Positions 34,001-41,643 of a DNA stretch of 46,907 nt are shown here, piece after piece. Positions within the stretch are counted from its first letter, which is position 1. Each line of letters starts with the position of its first letter. The notes under the pieces were generated by a model. The model was given only the letters and a program-made list of their open reading frames with translations. It was not told the origin of the DNA and ran no database searches. Location of the stretch: the IMG/VR virus record IMGVR_UViG_3300024348_000077, positions 1 to 46,907 of that record. The stretch is one strand, 5' to 3'. This DNA is from a virus. A program made the position numbers and the translations under genes.

Positions 34001-34420
34001 TTACTTGTTGTTTTTAAACATTATTGCGAATGAAATAAGAACTGCTCCTAGTAAAACCATAACACTTGTTTCTTTTGTTAATATTTTATTTTCAGCAGTT
34101 TGTTGTGCAGCTTGTAGTTGTCCTGTAAAATTCATATAAGTATCAAGTAGTCTTGCACCACCTAACTCATTAGAATTATTTTTTTCTTCTTTTTTGCCAT
34201 ACTTCTTTTCAAAATAATCCATGAATAAATCCTTATCGGGATTGTTCTCAATTATTTCCATCATGACAGGTTCGCCTTCATAAGTAACTAGTTGTTGTAA
34301 AACAGTTTCTAATTGTTGGTCCTTATCAAATTCATAACCATACTTATGGGCTAAACTCTTAACAAAGTAAGGGTTAGCTGCAGCCGTATAGTTGAATATA
34401 TTTACTTTGGGTAATGACAT
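34001..34420 (-). CDS. C-terminally anchored membrane protein with NFTG motif
   Basis: 139 residues. Helical N-terminal domain (~15-85, FVKSLAHKYGYEFDKDQQLETVLQQLV), then NELGGARLLDTYMNFTGQL and a C-terminal membrane segment (VMVLLGAVLISFAIMFKNNK). First gene of this run downstream of the capsid gene, separated from it by a strong terminator, so it may depend on read-through or on a promoter I cannot place. Confidence 0.65.
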   Translation of the reverse strand: MSLPKVNIFNYTAAANPYFVKSLAHKYGYEFDKDQQLETVLQQLVTYEGEPVMMEIIENNPDKDLFMDYFEKKYGKKEEKNNSNELGGARLLDTYMNFTGQLQAAQQTAENKILTKETSVMVLLGAVLISFAIMFKNNK

Positions 34421-34445
34421 AAAACAAATTTACTAAATTTTAATT

Positions 34446-34484
34446 AAAAAAAGGGCGGAGTAAGATAAAATCACACTCACGCCC
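34446..34484 (-). terminator. Rho-independent terminator of the capsid unit
   Basis: On the minus strand a GC-rich hairpin (GGGCG plus GAGT paired with ACTC plus CGCCC, one bulged base, 13-base loop) is followed at once by seven T. It lies 31 bases past the capsid gene's stop. Confidence 0.85.
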
Positions 34485-34514
34485 CTTTCTTATATTTTTC
34501 CTAATCTACTCGGA

Positions 34515-35213
34515 TTAACGAGAAGCAGGTCTGATAATTTTTGGACTACCATATTGTTTAGATACAGCGTTACCACCTAAACCTCTTGCGATGTTGATTG
34601 TATCAGAAGGGTAGAATTGGAATTGAATAGAAGTTGACGCAAAAATGCTGAATGTCAACTTAGTGAAACCATCAATTCTGAATGGTTGCTTCAATTCAAT
34701 AACACCACTTTGTTGTTGATACGGGTCAATAACAGGAGTTAAGATTTTAGTTGCTTGGTTACCGTTTGCATCTAAAGTGCTAAGTGTTAAAGGTGCTAAC
34801 ACTTGGCTAGTTGTACCGTTTACTGAAGAAATCAAAGTACTTCCAATTGTGAATGGAGATACAGAAGATTGGTTCAATAAGTTATAGTAAGTAACATTTG
34901 ACAATCCCGAAGTGATTGTAACATTGCTTACTGTTAAGCTACCACCTGAAAAACCTGCGTTGTTCAAGTAGATATAAGCTCCAAATACATCTACAGTTAC
35001 TGCTGCGTTAGAAGCGTTAGATACTGTTAAGATGTAAGGTTGAGAACGCATAACTGCAGGGGCTGCCATAGGAGCCGCTTCTGCACCATCTGCACCGAAG
35101 AAATTATCTCCTGCTGCAAAATACATGTCATCGTCTACAAAACCATCTACGCCAATAAACGATTCGTTTACTTGACGGTTTGCCATTTGTAAATAGCGTT
35201 GAATACTACTCAT
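34515..35213 (-). CDS. Candidate major capsid protein (jelly-roll type)
   Basis: 232 residues, no signal or membrane segment. The first ~50 residues are helical, acidic and Phe/Gly/Ala-rich (VDDDMYFAAGDNFFGADGAEAAPMAAP); the rest (~55-210) is a run of beta strands (YILTVSNASNAAVTVDVFGAYIYL ... PVIDPYQQQSGVIEL ... KLTFSIFASTSIQFQFYPS). Codon use is richer in GC than that of its neighbours. It stands almost alone between its own promoter region and a strong terminator, and next to the packaging ATPase, as expected for the most abundant virion protein. At 232 residues it fits a single rather than a double jelly roll. A paralogue lies at 1862-2533. No database match was run. Confidence 0.6.
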   Translation of the reverse strand: MSSIQRYLQMANRQVNESFIGVDGFVDDDMYFAAGDNFFGADGAEAAPMAAPAVMRSQPYILTVSNASNAAVTVDVFGAYIYLNNAGFSGGSLTVSNVTITSGLSNVTYYNLLNQSSVSPFTIGSTLISSVNGTTSQVLAPLTLSTLDANGNQATKILTPVIDPYQQQSGVIELKQPFRIDGFTKLTFSIFASTSIQFQFYPSDTINIARGLGGNAVSKQYGSPKIIRPASR

Positions 35214-35269
35214 TTTTAATGAATTTTAATTTGAATTAATTTGATTTTTAAATTCGTTTACTTCTATAA

Positions 35270-35377
35270 TTACTTAGTTACATTAGCTTTGTCTAACATA
35301 GGCTTTACAGCCAACATGTAAAGAGCAACACCACCTGCAACGATTAGTAATTGTCCTGCGATTGCTTTGAAATTCAT
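35270..35377 (-). CDS. Very small membrane protein leading the capsid unit (35 residues)
   Basis: MNFKAIAGQLLIVAGGVALYML is a single membrane segment, followed by AVKPMLDKANVTK and TAA. It is the first frame after the candidate capsid promoter and uses the same GC-richer codons as the capsid gene, so it may be an abundant virion membrane peptide. The 36-residue protein at 41774-41884 has the same design. Confidence 0.6.
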   Translation of the reverse strand: MNFKAIAGQLLIVAGGVALYMLAVKPMLDKANVTK

Positions 35378-35442
35378 CTTAATACTATTTAATTGTTTTA
35401 TGAATATGTGCCATTGTGAATACAGATTCAGCATTGACACAT

Positions 35443-35450
35443 CAAATTTA
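35443..35450 (-). promoter_or_regulatory. Bacteroidota-type promoter box TAAATTTG for the capsid unit
   Basis: On the minus strand TAAATTTG exactly fits the Bacteroidota -7 consensus TAnnTTTG. It lies 65 bases upstream of the first ATG (35377), after a terminator, in the only sizeable gene-free stretch here (35378-35617). I could not see a clear -33 TTTG box. Confidence 0.5.
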
Positions 35451-35542
35451 GGTAATTACTAGGCATTAATAGAAATAAATTAATCAGTTTTTTGTAACTT
35501 TTTTATATAGCTACTTTTATATGTGTACAATTCATTGAAAAT

Positions 35543-35575
35543 AAAAAAACCCCTTCCTGAGTAGATAGGAAAGGG
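35543..35575 (-). terminator. Rho-independent terminator after the packaging ATPase
   Basis: Minus strand: CCCTTTCCT, 8-base loop, AGGAAGGGG (eight pairs, one mismatch), then TTTTTTT. It separates the ATPase operon from the capsid unit. Confidence 0.8.
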
Positions 35576-35594
35576 TGTATTAGATGGGTATAGA

Positions 35595-35630
35595 AGCCTG
35601 AAAATCAGGCGAAAAGCCTAAAAATAGGCT
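35595..35630 (-). repeat. Two tandem perfect hairpins over the ATPase stop codon
   Basis: GCCTGA-aaa-TCAGGC (35596-35610) and AGCCTA-aaaa-TAGGCT (35615-35630) are perfect 6-bp stems with A loops, spaced by four bases. The second includes the ATPase stop. The stems are alike in sequence (GCCTRA). With the terminator just beyond they form three successive hairpins. They may protect the 3' end of the mRNA or mark a processing site. Confidence 0.6.
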
Positions 35631-36439
35631 GAAATTAGTCGTTGTTTAATCTCTGTAATAGCGGTCTCTGTAGTGTGTTTTTTCTTAGTGCCATTCCTTT
35701 GTACTAAATATGGCTTCAAAAGAGCATTGTAATTCTCGTTAATGTATTGATTTAGAGCTTCTTCTCTTAAATCATCACTAATATTACCTCTAATTTTAGA
35801 TTCATCCATATCTACATACAGAAAGTATCTATTATTGCCCCTTGCATATTCGTTATTAACCATTAATTCTGCAATTCGCATAAACTCGGCTTTATCAGGG
35901 AATTTTAACGCATGTCTTTCAACACTCTCATTATTTTTATGAAATCTTAATTGGTTTAAATTACCCCAAATTTTAGTATTAATTCTACCTAAAGACTGAT
36001 AAGAAAGAATAATATCTAATCCAACATGTCGATTAGTTGCGATAGAACCCACTAAGTCATTTGGTAAATGGTCCCCAATGAATTTATTCACATCCTCAAT
36101 TAATAATAAACCATTTCTGAATCTATTTAAAACATAGAATAATGCTTGAGCCCACTCATCTAAAGTCATTCTAGTTCCATTTGGATGGAATGGTCTAATT
36201 CTTCTTATTTCAGTATGAGGATGTACAGAAAATAACGAAACATCTTTTAATGATATTGCTTGTACATTGTATGTACCATAACCATATTCATCATTAACAT
36301 CCATTATCAAACACTTCCTACCTCTTACACCATTGTAATAATCCCCCTGAACATATTGATTCATAAGAATCATGTGCTGATAACTTTTGCCCACCCCTTT
36401 TTTACCACAGGCAGCCATAAGCATTGGTTCTCTTGCCAT
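35618..36439 (-). CDS. FtsK/HerA-superfamily genome-packaging ATPase (A32-like)
   Basis: 273 residues. Walker A GKKGVGKSY (12-20), a strand ending in CLIMDVNDEYG (43-53), Walker B LLLIEDVNKF (111-120; Glu115, Asp116) and the sensor strand IILSYQSLGR (143-152, polar Gln148). This set and the length fit viral packaging ATPases of the FtsK/HerA group (PRD1 P9, poxvirus A32). The C-terminal ~100 residues are a charged helical region (ADLMVNNEYARGNNRYFLYVDMDESKIRG-type). It powers DNA entry through the vertex into a preformed capsid. Adjacent to the capsid unit; the main reason for the tailless-virus call. Confidence 0.8.
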   Translation of the reverse strand: MAREPMLMAACGKKGVGKSYQHMILMNQYVQGDYYNGVRGRKCLIMDVNDEYGYGTYNVQAISLKDVSLFSVHPHTEIRRIRPFHPNGTRMTLDEWAQALFYVLNRFRNGLLLIEDVNKFIGDHLPNDLVGSIATNRHVGLDIILSYQSLGRINTKIWGNLNQLRFHKNNESVERHALKFPDKAEFMRIAELMVNNEYARGNNRYFLYVDMDESKIRGNISDDLREEALNQYINENYNALLKPYLVQRNGTKKKHTTETAITEIKQRLISAYF

Positions 36440-36440
36440 A

Positions 36441-36728
36441 TTAAATACTTTTATCTTTTAAAGTTATTTCTATTCTTGCAGCATCTTTATATTTAGAAAA
36501 ACTTAAAGTTCTGATACTAGTTTCGCAAAATGTAAAATCATATTCTATCTTTAAAAAATCTTCTTTTTTAGTAAACACAGGAAAGACCTCGCACTCTTCT
36601 ACAAGAATGGTAAAATCTTCGTCTTCATAAATAGGATATTCAAATTTCGTGGTTTCTTTTTCAAATACCTTCATGAAAGCAATGATTGTTTTTTTAAATT
36701 CAATCCAATCTTGGTTTTTAACTTTCAT
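36441..36728 (-). CDS. Hypothetical small acidic protein
   Basis: 95 soluble residues. An N-terminal helix (WIEFKKTIIAFMKVFEKETTKF) is followed by beta strands (FTILVEECEVFPVF, LKIEYDFTFCETSIRTLSF, ARIEITLK). I do not recognise it. One base separates it from the ATPase start and one from the upstream gene, so it is expressed with the packaging ATPase and may assist it. Confidence 0.6.
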   Translation of the reverse strand: MKVKNQDWIEFKKTIIAFMKVFEKETTKFEYPIYEDEDFTILVEECEVFPVFTKKEDFLKIEYDFTFCETSIRTLSFSKYKDAARIEITLKDKSI

Positions 36729-36729
36729 T

Positions 36730-37887
36730 TTAATCTAAGTCTGCGTAAGGGTCCTTTACCTTTTTTGGTTGATTAACAGTCTCATTTAAAACAATAGCTT
36801 CTGCTATTTGCTCTTCATCCATTTTTACTTCATTAATATAATCTCCCGCTTTTTTTCTTCCTCTTTTTCCGCTATTCTTTCTTTCTTTCATAGCTTGTTC
36901 ATAAGAAGTACCACCTCCTGATTTATCGGAATCATTTTTCCACTTCTTTTCTTTTTGAATTTGAGCAATAACTCTTGCTTTCCCTGTGCTAGGTACTTTC
37001 ATTTGTTGAACTGTACTATTCATTACTACTTCATTATCTTGAAAGTTAAAATCAGGGGCTGAATGAGAAGGCTCTTGATATTGTGATTGCGGAGCTTGAG
37101 GCTGTGGTGCTGTTGGTTGTGGAGTAGGAGCTTGAGCTTGAGGCTGTGATGGTACACCATTACCTGCTCTAGTAGCTTCTGTATAATCTTTAATTACATT
37201 AATCATATCATTCATGGTAGAACGCAATTGTGCTACAATTACTAATTTTACCACCAAATCTTTACCAACTAAAAAACCTAAGTATTGCTCATCTGTTAAA
37301 CCTGCACCTCTTTTTTCTAAAACTCTAGTTAATACAGGAGTAACTTCTTTCTTAAATTCTTTTGATACTGTTAAAGCATCTTTGTTTTGCTCGTTATAAT
37401 CTTGTAAAAATTCTCCTGCTGTAATAGTCTTCCCATATTCATACGGAATAGGAATAGACAAATCAATAAGTCCCTCCTTTTCTAATTTTCTAATTTTTCT
37501 TTCAGGTACCTGCAAAGCTTTATTACCAAAAACATGTAATTGCTCATAGCCATCTACTAACAATTTAGCCATGTGCTGTGCACCCATTTTCTTATCTCCA
37601 TCAGAAACATCGTTCATCATAGGATTAAAAGGTGCTGATTCTCTTTTTTGTCCTCCACCACTAGGTTGTCCTTCTCCACCTAACATATTATATGGATTCT
37701 CGTTAGAATCTACTGAAAAGGGAGAATATACAGGTTCAGGAATTGCTCCTGTTAATTGTTCTTGGGTTACTCCTACATTAACAGTTGAATATGGTCTCTG
37801 AGTAACTTGTTCCAAAAATGGATTATAATTAGCAGGAGAGGGTGTTGGTTTTACTTGTTCTGTGGTTATGTTTTGCTCAGTACTCAT
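36730..37887 (-). CDS. Pro/Gln-rich scaffold-like protein
   Basis: 385 residues. A disordered N-terminus (~1-95, Pro/Asn/Gly-rich), a helical middle domain (~95-235; HMAKLLVDGYEQLHVFGNKAL, then PYEYGKTITAGEFLQDYNEQNKD and LRSTMNDMINVIKDYTEATR), a Pro/Gln/Ala linker (~245-280) and a basic C-terminus with KRGRKK. Its place between the DnaA-like gene and the ATPase and its architecture fit an assembly scaffold or DNA-packaging adaptor, but I know no family for it. Overlaps the upstream gene by four bases. Confidence 0.6.
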   Translation of the reverse strand: MSTEQNITTEQVKPTPSPANYNPFLEQVTQRPYSTVNVGVTQEQLTGAIPEPVYSPFSVDSNENPYNMLGGEGQPSGGGQKRESAPFNPMMNDVSDGDKKMGAQHMAKLLVDGYEQLHVFGNKALQVPERKIRKLEKEGLIDLSIPIPYEYGKTITAGEFLQDYNEQNKDALTVSKEFKKEVTPVLTRVLEKRGAGLTDEQYLGFLVGKDLVVKLVIVAQLRSTMNDMINVIKDYTEATRAGNGVPSQPQAQAPTPQPTAPQPQAPQSQYQEPSHSAPDFNFQDNEVVMNSTVQQMKVPSTGKARVIAQIQKEKKWKNDSDKSGGGTSYEQAMKERKNSGKRGRKKAGDYINEVKMDEEQIAEAIVLNETVNQPKKVKDPYADLD

Positions 37888-38315
37888 TTAACTTTATTTT
37901 TAAGTTTAAAATTTTCAATTTTTTTATCTAGTTTATCTTTCATATCAAAATAAGGCAAATCTTTTTTAGTTAAATCAAAAATCATTTGTCTATATCTCGA
38001 TAATAATGTCAAGTTTTTATCTTTAAATATGTTTTTACCTATATAACCAAGTGTTTTTTCTTGATACAGGTAATATACCGAGAACCCAATTGCATATTTC
38101 ATATTACCCCTACTATATCTGCTTTGTAATAATTCGTTTGAGTCCATCTCAAAAGTATCAGCTATTAGGCTAATAACAAATTTATCGTAAGAGTTCTCTA
38201 TTTCAAATATGCTAGAATTATTTTTCTTCAAGATATTAAGTGTCTTTGTATAGCCTTTGTTTTTAACTATAGAAAGCAGCTCTTCAAGTAATATAATTTC
38301 ATTTTGTTGATTCAT
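37884..38315 (-). CDS. DnaA-domain-IV-like HTH protein
   Basis: 143 residues. Residues ~44-112 resemble the C-terminal DNA-binding domain of DnaA: VISLIADTFEMDSNELLQSRYSRGNMKYAIGFSVYYLY, then TLGYIGKNIFKDKNLTLLSRYRQMI, i.e. the helix-turn-helix order of V...F.....L....R.....AR..A.YL.......IG..F..RDHSTV......I. The helix corresponding to DHSTV is changed (NLTLLSR), so its DNA preference may differ. No AAA+ domain. Bacteroidota phages commonly carry such stand-alone domains. Candidate replication initiator or repressor. A palindrome overlaps its start. Confidence 0.65.
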   Translation of the reverse strand: MNQQNEIILLEELLSIVKNKGYTKTLNILKKNNSSIFEIENSYDKFVISLIADTFEMDSNELLQSRYSRGNMKYAIGFSVYYLYQEKTLGYIGKNIFKDKNLTLLSRYRQMIFDLTKKDLPYFDMKDKLDKKIENFKLKNKVK

Positions 38316-38342
38316 TGTACAATTTTACACATTGTAAATATA
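38314..38342 (-). promoter_or_regulatory. Promoter/operator region of the DnaA-like gene
   Basis: A perfect 10-bp palindrome ATTGTACAAT (38314-38323) overlaps the start codon; a third half-site ATTGTA follows at 38331-38336 as an inverted repeat of TACAAT (38318-38323). The minus-strand box TATATTTACAAT (38331-38342) is identical to that before the gene starting at 5739. The arrangement fits autoregulation by the HTH protein encoded downstream (inference). Confidence 0.45.
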
Positions 38343-38360
38343 TGTATAATTATTGTTTTT

Positions 38361-38762
38361 TTACCAATTTTTTAAAACTTTTTTTAACATTAAGGCATTA
38401 GTTTTAAACCAATCTCCATCCACTACTCTTAATTTTATTTCAGGAAAGTATTTAGCCATTCTTTTTATTTTAGTTGCAGATTTGGCATCCATATAGCCCT
38501 TAACCTCTATCCACTCTTCATTACCACTAGGGAAAATAACTTTAAAATCAGGTTTGTAATTTGTTGTACCCCTTTTTATCCCTTCAAAATAAAAGGTACG
38601 GGGTTCATAAAACCAATCTATTATATGATTATGCCTTTTCATTAAATCTAAATAAAGAGCATATCTGTATTCCCAACGGCTTCTGAGGTAGTACCTTTTA
38701 TCGGATATTTCAGCCCAACCTTGTTTCCAAGTAACTCTTCCTTCTTTAAGTTGTAATTGCAT
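38361..38762 (-). CDS. PD-(D/E)XK nuclease (resolvase/TnsA-like)
   Basis: 133 residues. An Arg-rich start with RSRWEYRYALYLD (Glu31), then NYKPDFKVIF (Pro71-Asp72) and WIEVKGYMD (Glu86, Lys88) give the E...(P)D...ExK set of the restriction-endonuclease-like fold; EYRYALYL is typical of TnsA/T7-endonuclease-I-type members. Likely resolves DNA branches during replication or packaging. One base overlap with the PAP2 gene downstream in the operon order (TAATG). Confidence 0.75.
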   Translation of the reverse strand: MQLQLKEGRVTWKQGWAEISDKRYYLRSRWEYRYALYLDLMKRHNHIIDWFYEPRTFYFEGIKRGTTNYKPDFKVIFPSGNEEWIEVKGYMDAKSATKIKRMAKYFPEIKLRVVDGDWFKTNALMLKKVLKNW

Positions 38763-39409
38763 TATAGACCATATTTCGCCTTAAATTCCTTATCTCTAAC
38801 AATCATGTCAAAAATATAAAGAGAAAAGTCATTGTCCGATTGGTAGTGTAAACCTAAGAACAATCTGCTGTACTCAATATCTTTAGCTAGATTTTGAAAA
38901 TAATCAAATTTTTCGGGAAAATGGTTGCCCAATACATAGCAAATCAATGCTGATTGTAAAGTGTGCCCTGACGGGTATGATGGGGAGTCTGCGGTTGAAG
39001 ATGAAAATGGGAAAAGCTTCAATTTATAAGCATAAGCCAATTGAAATGGCCTAGGTCTTTGAAAAAAGAATTTAAGCTTTAGGATTAAAGGTACTGTGTC
39101 ATCAAATATCTTATCCACTAAATCTGCTCCTTTTTCCCCTAAATCGTTCTCAATTATAACATCTCCAAAAGTTTTAACTAAGGATTGGTCATAAGCTTTG
39201 TACCTTTTTAGGTGCTCAGGGTTGGATTTAGCAATTTCAATGTTGTCTACAAGCTGATTTAATTCTTCCCTAGTAGCTTTTGAGGTGTTTTTAGGAAAAG
39301 TGTACTTAATTAATTGAGGATAAAACTTCTCAAGAAAAGTAAGATTATCTTTTTCAATGTACGGCAAATGTTTTTGGAGAGGATTTCCCCAAGCTATTGA
39401 TTCTAACAT
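38762..39409 (-). CDS. PAP2-family phosphatase
   Basis: 215 residues. All three family motifs are present: KX6RP (Lys113...Arg120-Pro121, in KFFFQRPRP), PSGH (146-149) and SRX5HX3D (Ser181-Arg182...His188...Asp192). Few hydrophobic segments, so a soluble or peripheral acid-phosphatase-like member. In cells such enzymes act on phosphatidate, undecaprenyl diphosphate or other phosphomonoesters. In a membrane-bearing virus it could alter lipid composition or remove a lipid carrier phosphate; this is inference. Confidence 0.8.
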   Translation of the reverse strand: MLESIAWGNPLQKHLPYIEKDNLTFLEKFYPQLIKYTFPKNTSKATREELNQLVDNIEIAKSNPEHLKRYKAYDQSLVKTFGDVIIENDLGEKGADLVDKIFDDTVPLILKLKFFFQRPRPFQLAYAYKLKLFPFSSSTADSPSYPSGHTLQSALICYVLGNHFPEKFDYFQNLAKDIEYSRLFLGLHYQSDNDFSLYIFDMIVRDKEFKAKYGL

Positions 39410-39433
39410 ATATTTTTATGGTTTTTTTTAATT

Positions 39434-39832
39434 TTATCCTAATCTCATTACAGGTCTTTTGCGTTGCCTGTCTAATTTATTATTACCTGAAGCGTTCATT
39501 TCAGCCTTTTGAGCATCCATAGCACTTTGTAATTTAGAAATTTTGCCACTTAAATCAGCATAACCTGATTTTTCTAACATCATCATAAACTTATAATAAT
39601 GAACTGTATATAATACAGCACCTACTATAACAGCACTTACAGCCACATCAACTATGTTAATATCGCTAAACCATTCTTTGATACCGCCACCTTTTTTTAC
39701 AATGGCACCACCTTCTTCAAATGGGGGTGCAGACATTGGTGCAGGAGCTGCCATCGGAGCTGCCATTGGAGCTGCGGCAGGAGGAGGCACCATTGGTGCA
39801 GGAGCTGCTTGAGGAGTTGTATTTTGTTCCAT
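39434..39832 (-). CDS. Ala/Pro-rich membrane protein
   Basis: 132 residues: an N-terminal Ala/Pro/Met repeat region (AAPMAAPMAAPAPMSAPP), GGG linker, a membrane segment (~58-76, VAVSAVIVGAVLYTVHYY), then a coiled-coil-like segment (SGYADLSGKISKLQSAMDAQKAEM) and a basic tail (RQRKRPVMRLG). The AAPMAAP string recurs in the N-terminal arm of the candidate capsid protein. Directly downstream of the large Pro/Thr-rich gene with one base shared. Confidence 0.65.
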   Translation of the reverse strand: MEQNTTPQAAPAPMVPPPAAAPMAAPMAAPAPMSAPPFEEGGAIVKKGGGIKEWFSDINIVDVAVSAVIVGAVLYTVHYYKFMMMLEKSGYADLSGKISKLQSAMDAQKAEMNASGNNKLDRQRKRPVMRLG

Positions 39833-41637
39833 TATTGTTTATTTTTCCTTTTCATAAGTAAATATATTGCCATAGCTCCACCCACATACCACCAAAAATA
39901 ATTTTTCTTAGGTGCAAGGCCTGTTGGAGCAGGTTCTTCAGGGAATGGACTTCCACCACCACCACCGCCACCACTTCCACCACTATCTTCTCCTTTAGGA
40001 AGTAAAGATTTTGTAGTAGTTTGAACAGTTGTAGATGTTGTAGGTATTGTTCCTAATCCACCGCCTGTAGTACCTGTAGGGATATTAATATTAATTATTG
40101 GCTGACCTGTTGCAGGTAATACAGGAGCAGGTGCAGCATCTATTAATTGTTTATCATCAACAACTAATTCATAAGCACAATTTCCTTTACTTACCCATTT
40201 ATAATATTTAGGAGCTGCATAAATTGGAGGATTACAAATTTTATCTACTATAGCTACTGTTGTAGTCGTAGTCGTAGAACTTGTAGTAGTTGGAACTGCT
40301 GCTGCTGCTTTTGTTGTAGTACTTGTTGTAGAACTTGTAGTAGTTGGAACTGCTGCTGCTGCTTTTGTTGTAGTACTTGTTGTAGAACTTGTAGTTCTTG
40401 GTGTTTCTATTGGGTCTATTTCTGTATCAGGATTTCTTTTATCAATACACATTCCTGTTGTATCATTAAAAACAAAACCTGTTGGACATTTCGGTCTAGG
40501 TATTTCAGGACCTCCCATAACAGGGCTACCACCGCCTCCCATAGGGTCCTCTATTATTCTAGCAGGTGGGCGATTTGGCAAAATAGGAACAGGTGCTGTA
40601 TAAATAGGATTAGGCTGATACGGATTTCCACCATCTACAGGTTCTCCTCTAAAAATAGGATTAGTAGGATAACGGTCATCAAACTGAGGGGGAAGCACTT
40701 TAGTAATTGGAATACATGTGCCATTAGATAATCTCATTCCTTCAGGACAACTTTTATCAGGGCCGTCATTTGAAGGAGGCACAGGTGCATAATAAATAGG
40801 ATTTCGAGCATCTAATGATGGAGGATTAGCAGGGTCATCAAATCTTGGTGGTCTTCTGCCATCATAAACATCATCCAAACGAGGTGCTACATAAGAAGGA
40901 GGCTCTTCAGTAATTGGTCGAGATATAGATATAGGCGGAGCTTCATATATAGGCATTATAGTCTTCCTATCATCTAAATACGGATTACTCGGTAATTCAG
41001 GAGTAGGAGCATTATATATTGGAACGGGTGTTTCATTTATTGGAAAAGATGGAAATGCAGGTGTTATAATCCTTCTTTCATCTTCATAAATAGGTGCTGC
41101 ATAAGCAGGAGGCTCTTGAGTAATAGGTTGAGATACATATTGAGGTGGAGCTTCGTAAATAGGCATTATAGTCTTCCTGTCATCATAATAAGGATTACTC
41201 GGTAATTCAGGAGTAGGAGCCACATATATTGGGACAGGTCTTTCTATGTATTCTGCATTTCTTGTTTCTTCATAAGAAGGTTGACTTATAAATGGATTTG
41301 GAATCTCTCTCAAAGGAGGCAAAGAAATATTAGGAATAGCATCATCTGCTATTACACTAATTGGAGCAGCAACCAAATTTGTAGGTTCATAATTTCCACC
41401 GCTTGAAGGCTGTGATTCAACAGCAGGAGCTGAATAAACAGAACCTTGATTGTAAGGTGCATCTGCTACTTGTTCAGAATATGACTGATTAGGTCCTTCT
41501 TCATCCATTAAAGCTGCCCTTAATGATTTAAAAGACTCTATTTTTTTTGCTTGTCCTCTTGTCTTACTATAAACGGCTTTTTTGGGGTTGATAAATTTAT
41601 CTTCCCCATCAAAGATGACTACATTCTTCTTTGCCAT
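39832..41637 (-). CDS. Pro/Thr-rich spike-like protein with C-terminal membrane anchor
   Basis: 601 residues. A basic N-terminus (~1-45), then ~300 Pro/Tyr-rich residues with repeats of PIYxAPTPELPSNPYxDDRKT and IMPIYEAPP, two Cys-bearing segments (SCPEGMRLSNGTCIP ~285-300; KCPTGFVFNDTTGMCID ~375-395), Thr linkers (TTSSTTSTTTKAAAAVP repeated), a small Cys domain (VDKICNPPIYAAPKYYKWVSKGNCAYEL), a Gly-rich stretch and a final membrane segment (FWWYVGGAMAIYLLMKRK). The Thr linkers resemble those in the adhesin at the left edge. Probably a long virion surface or inner scaffold protein; Thr-rich parts could be glycosylated. Confidence 0.75.
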   Translation of the reverse strand: MAKKNVVIFDGEDKFINPKKAVYSKTRGQAKKIESFKSLRAALMDEEGPNQSYSEQVADAPYNQGSVYSAPAVESQPSSGGNYEPTNLVAAPISVIADDAIPNISLPPLREIPNPFISQPSYEETRNAEYIERPVPIYVAPTPELPSNPYYDDRKTIMPIYEAPPQYVSQPITQEPPAYAAPIYEDERRIITPAFPSFPINETPVPIYNAPTPELPSNPYLDDRKTIMPIYEAPPISISRPITEEPPSYVAPRLDDVYDGRRPPRFDDPANPPSLDARNPIYYAPVPPSNDGPDKSCPEGMRLSNGTCIPITKVLPPQFDDRYPTNPIFRGEPVDGGNPYQPNPIYTAPVPILPNRPPARIIEDPMGGGGSPVMGGPEIPRPKCPTGFVFNDTTGMCIDKRNPDTEIDPIETPRTTSSTTSTTTKAAAAVPTTTSSTTSTTTKAAAAVPTTTSSTTTTTTVAIVDKICNPPIYAAPKYYKWVSKGNCAYELVVDDKQLIDAAPAPVLPATGQPIININIPTGTTGGGLGTIPTTSTTVQTTTKSLLPKGEDSGGSGGGGGGGSPFPEEPAPTGLAPKKNYFWWYVGGAMAIYLLMKRKNKQ

Positions 41638-41643
41638 GTTAAA

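Noticed and set aside
35378-35617. A missed gene in the largest gene-free stretch
   Set aside because: I see only the promoter box, terminator and hairpins; no frame with a start and plausible length on either strand.
38762-39409. PAP2 phosphatase as the enzyme that removes the PAP by-product of sulfation
   Set aside because: PAP (adenosine 3',5'-bisphosphate) is removed by CysQ-type phosphatases, a different fold; the motifs here are of the PAP2/acid-phosphatase family.
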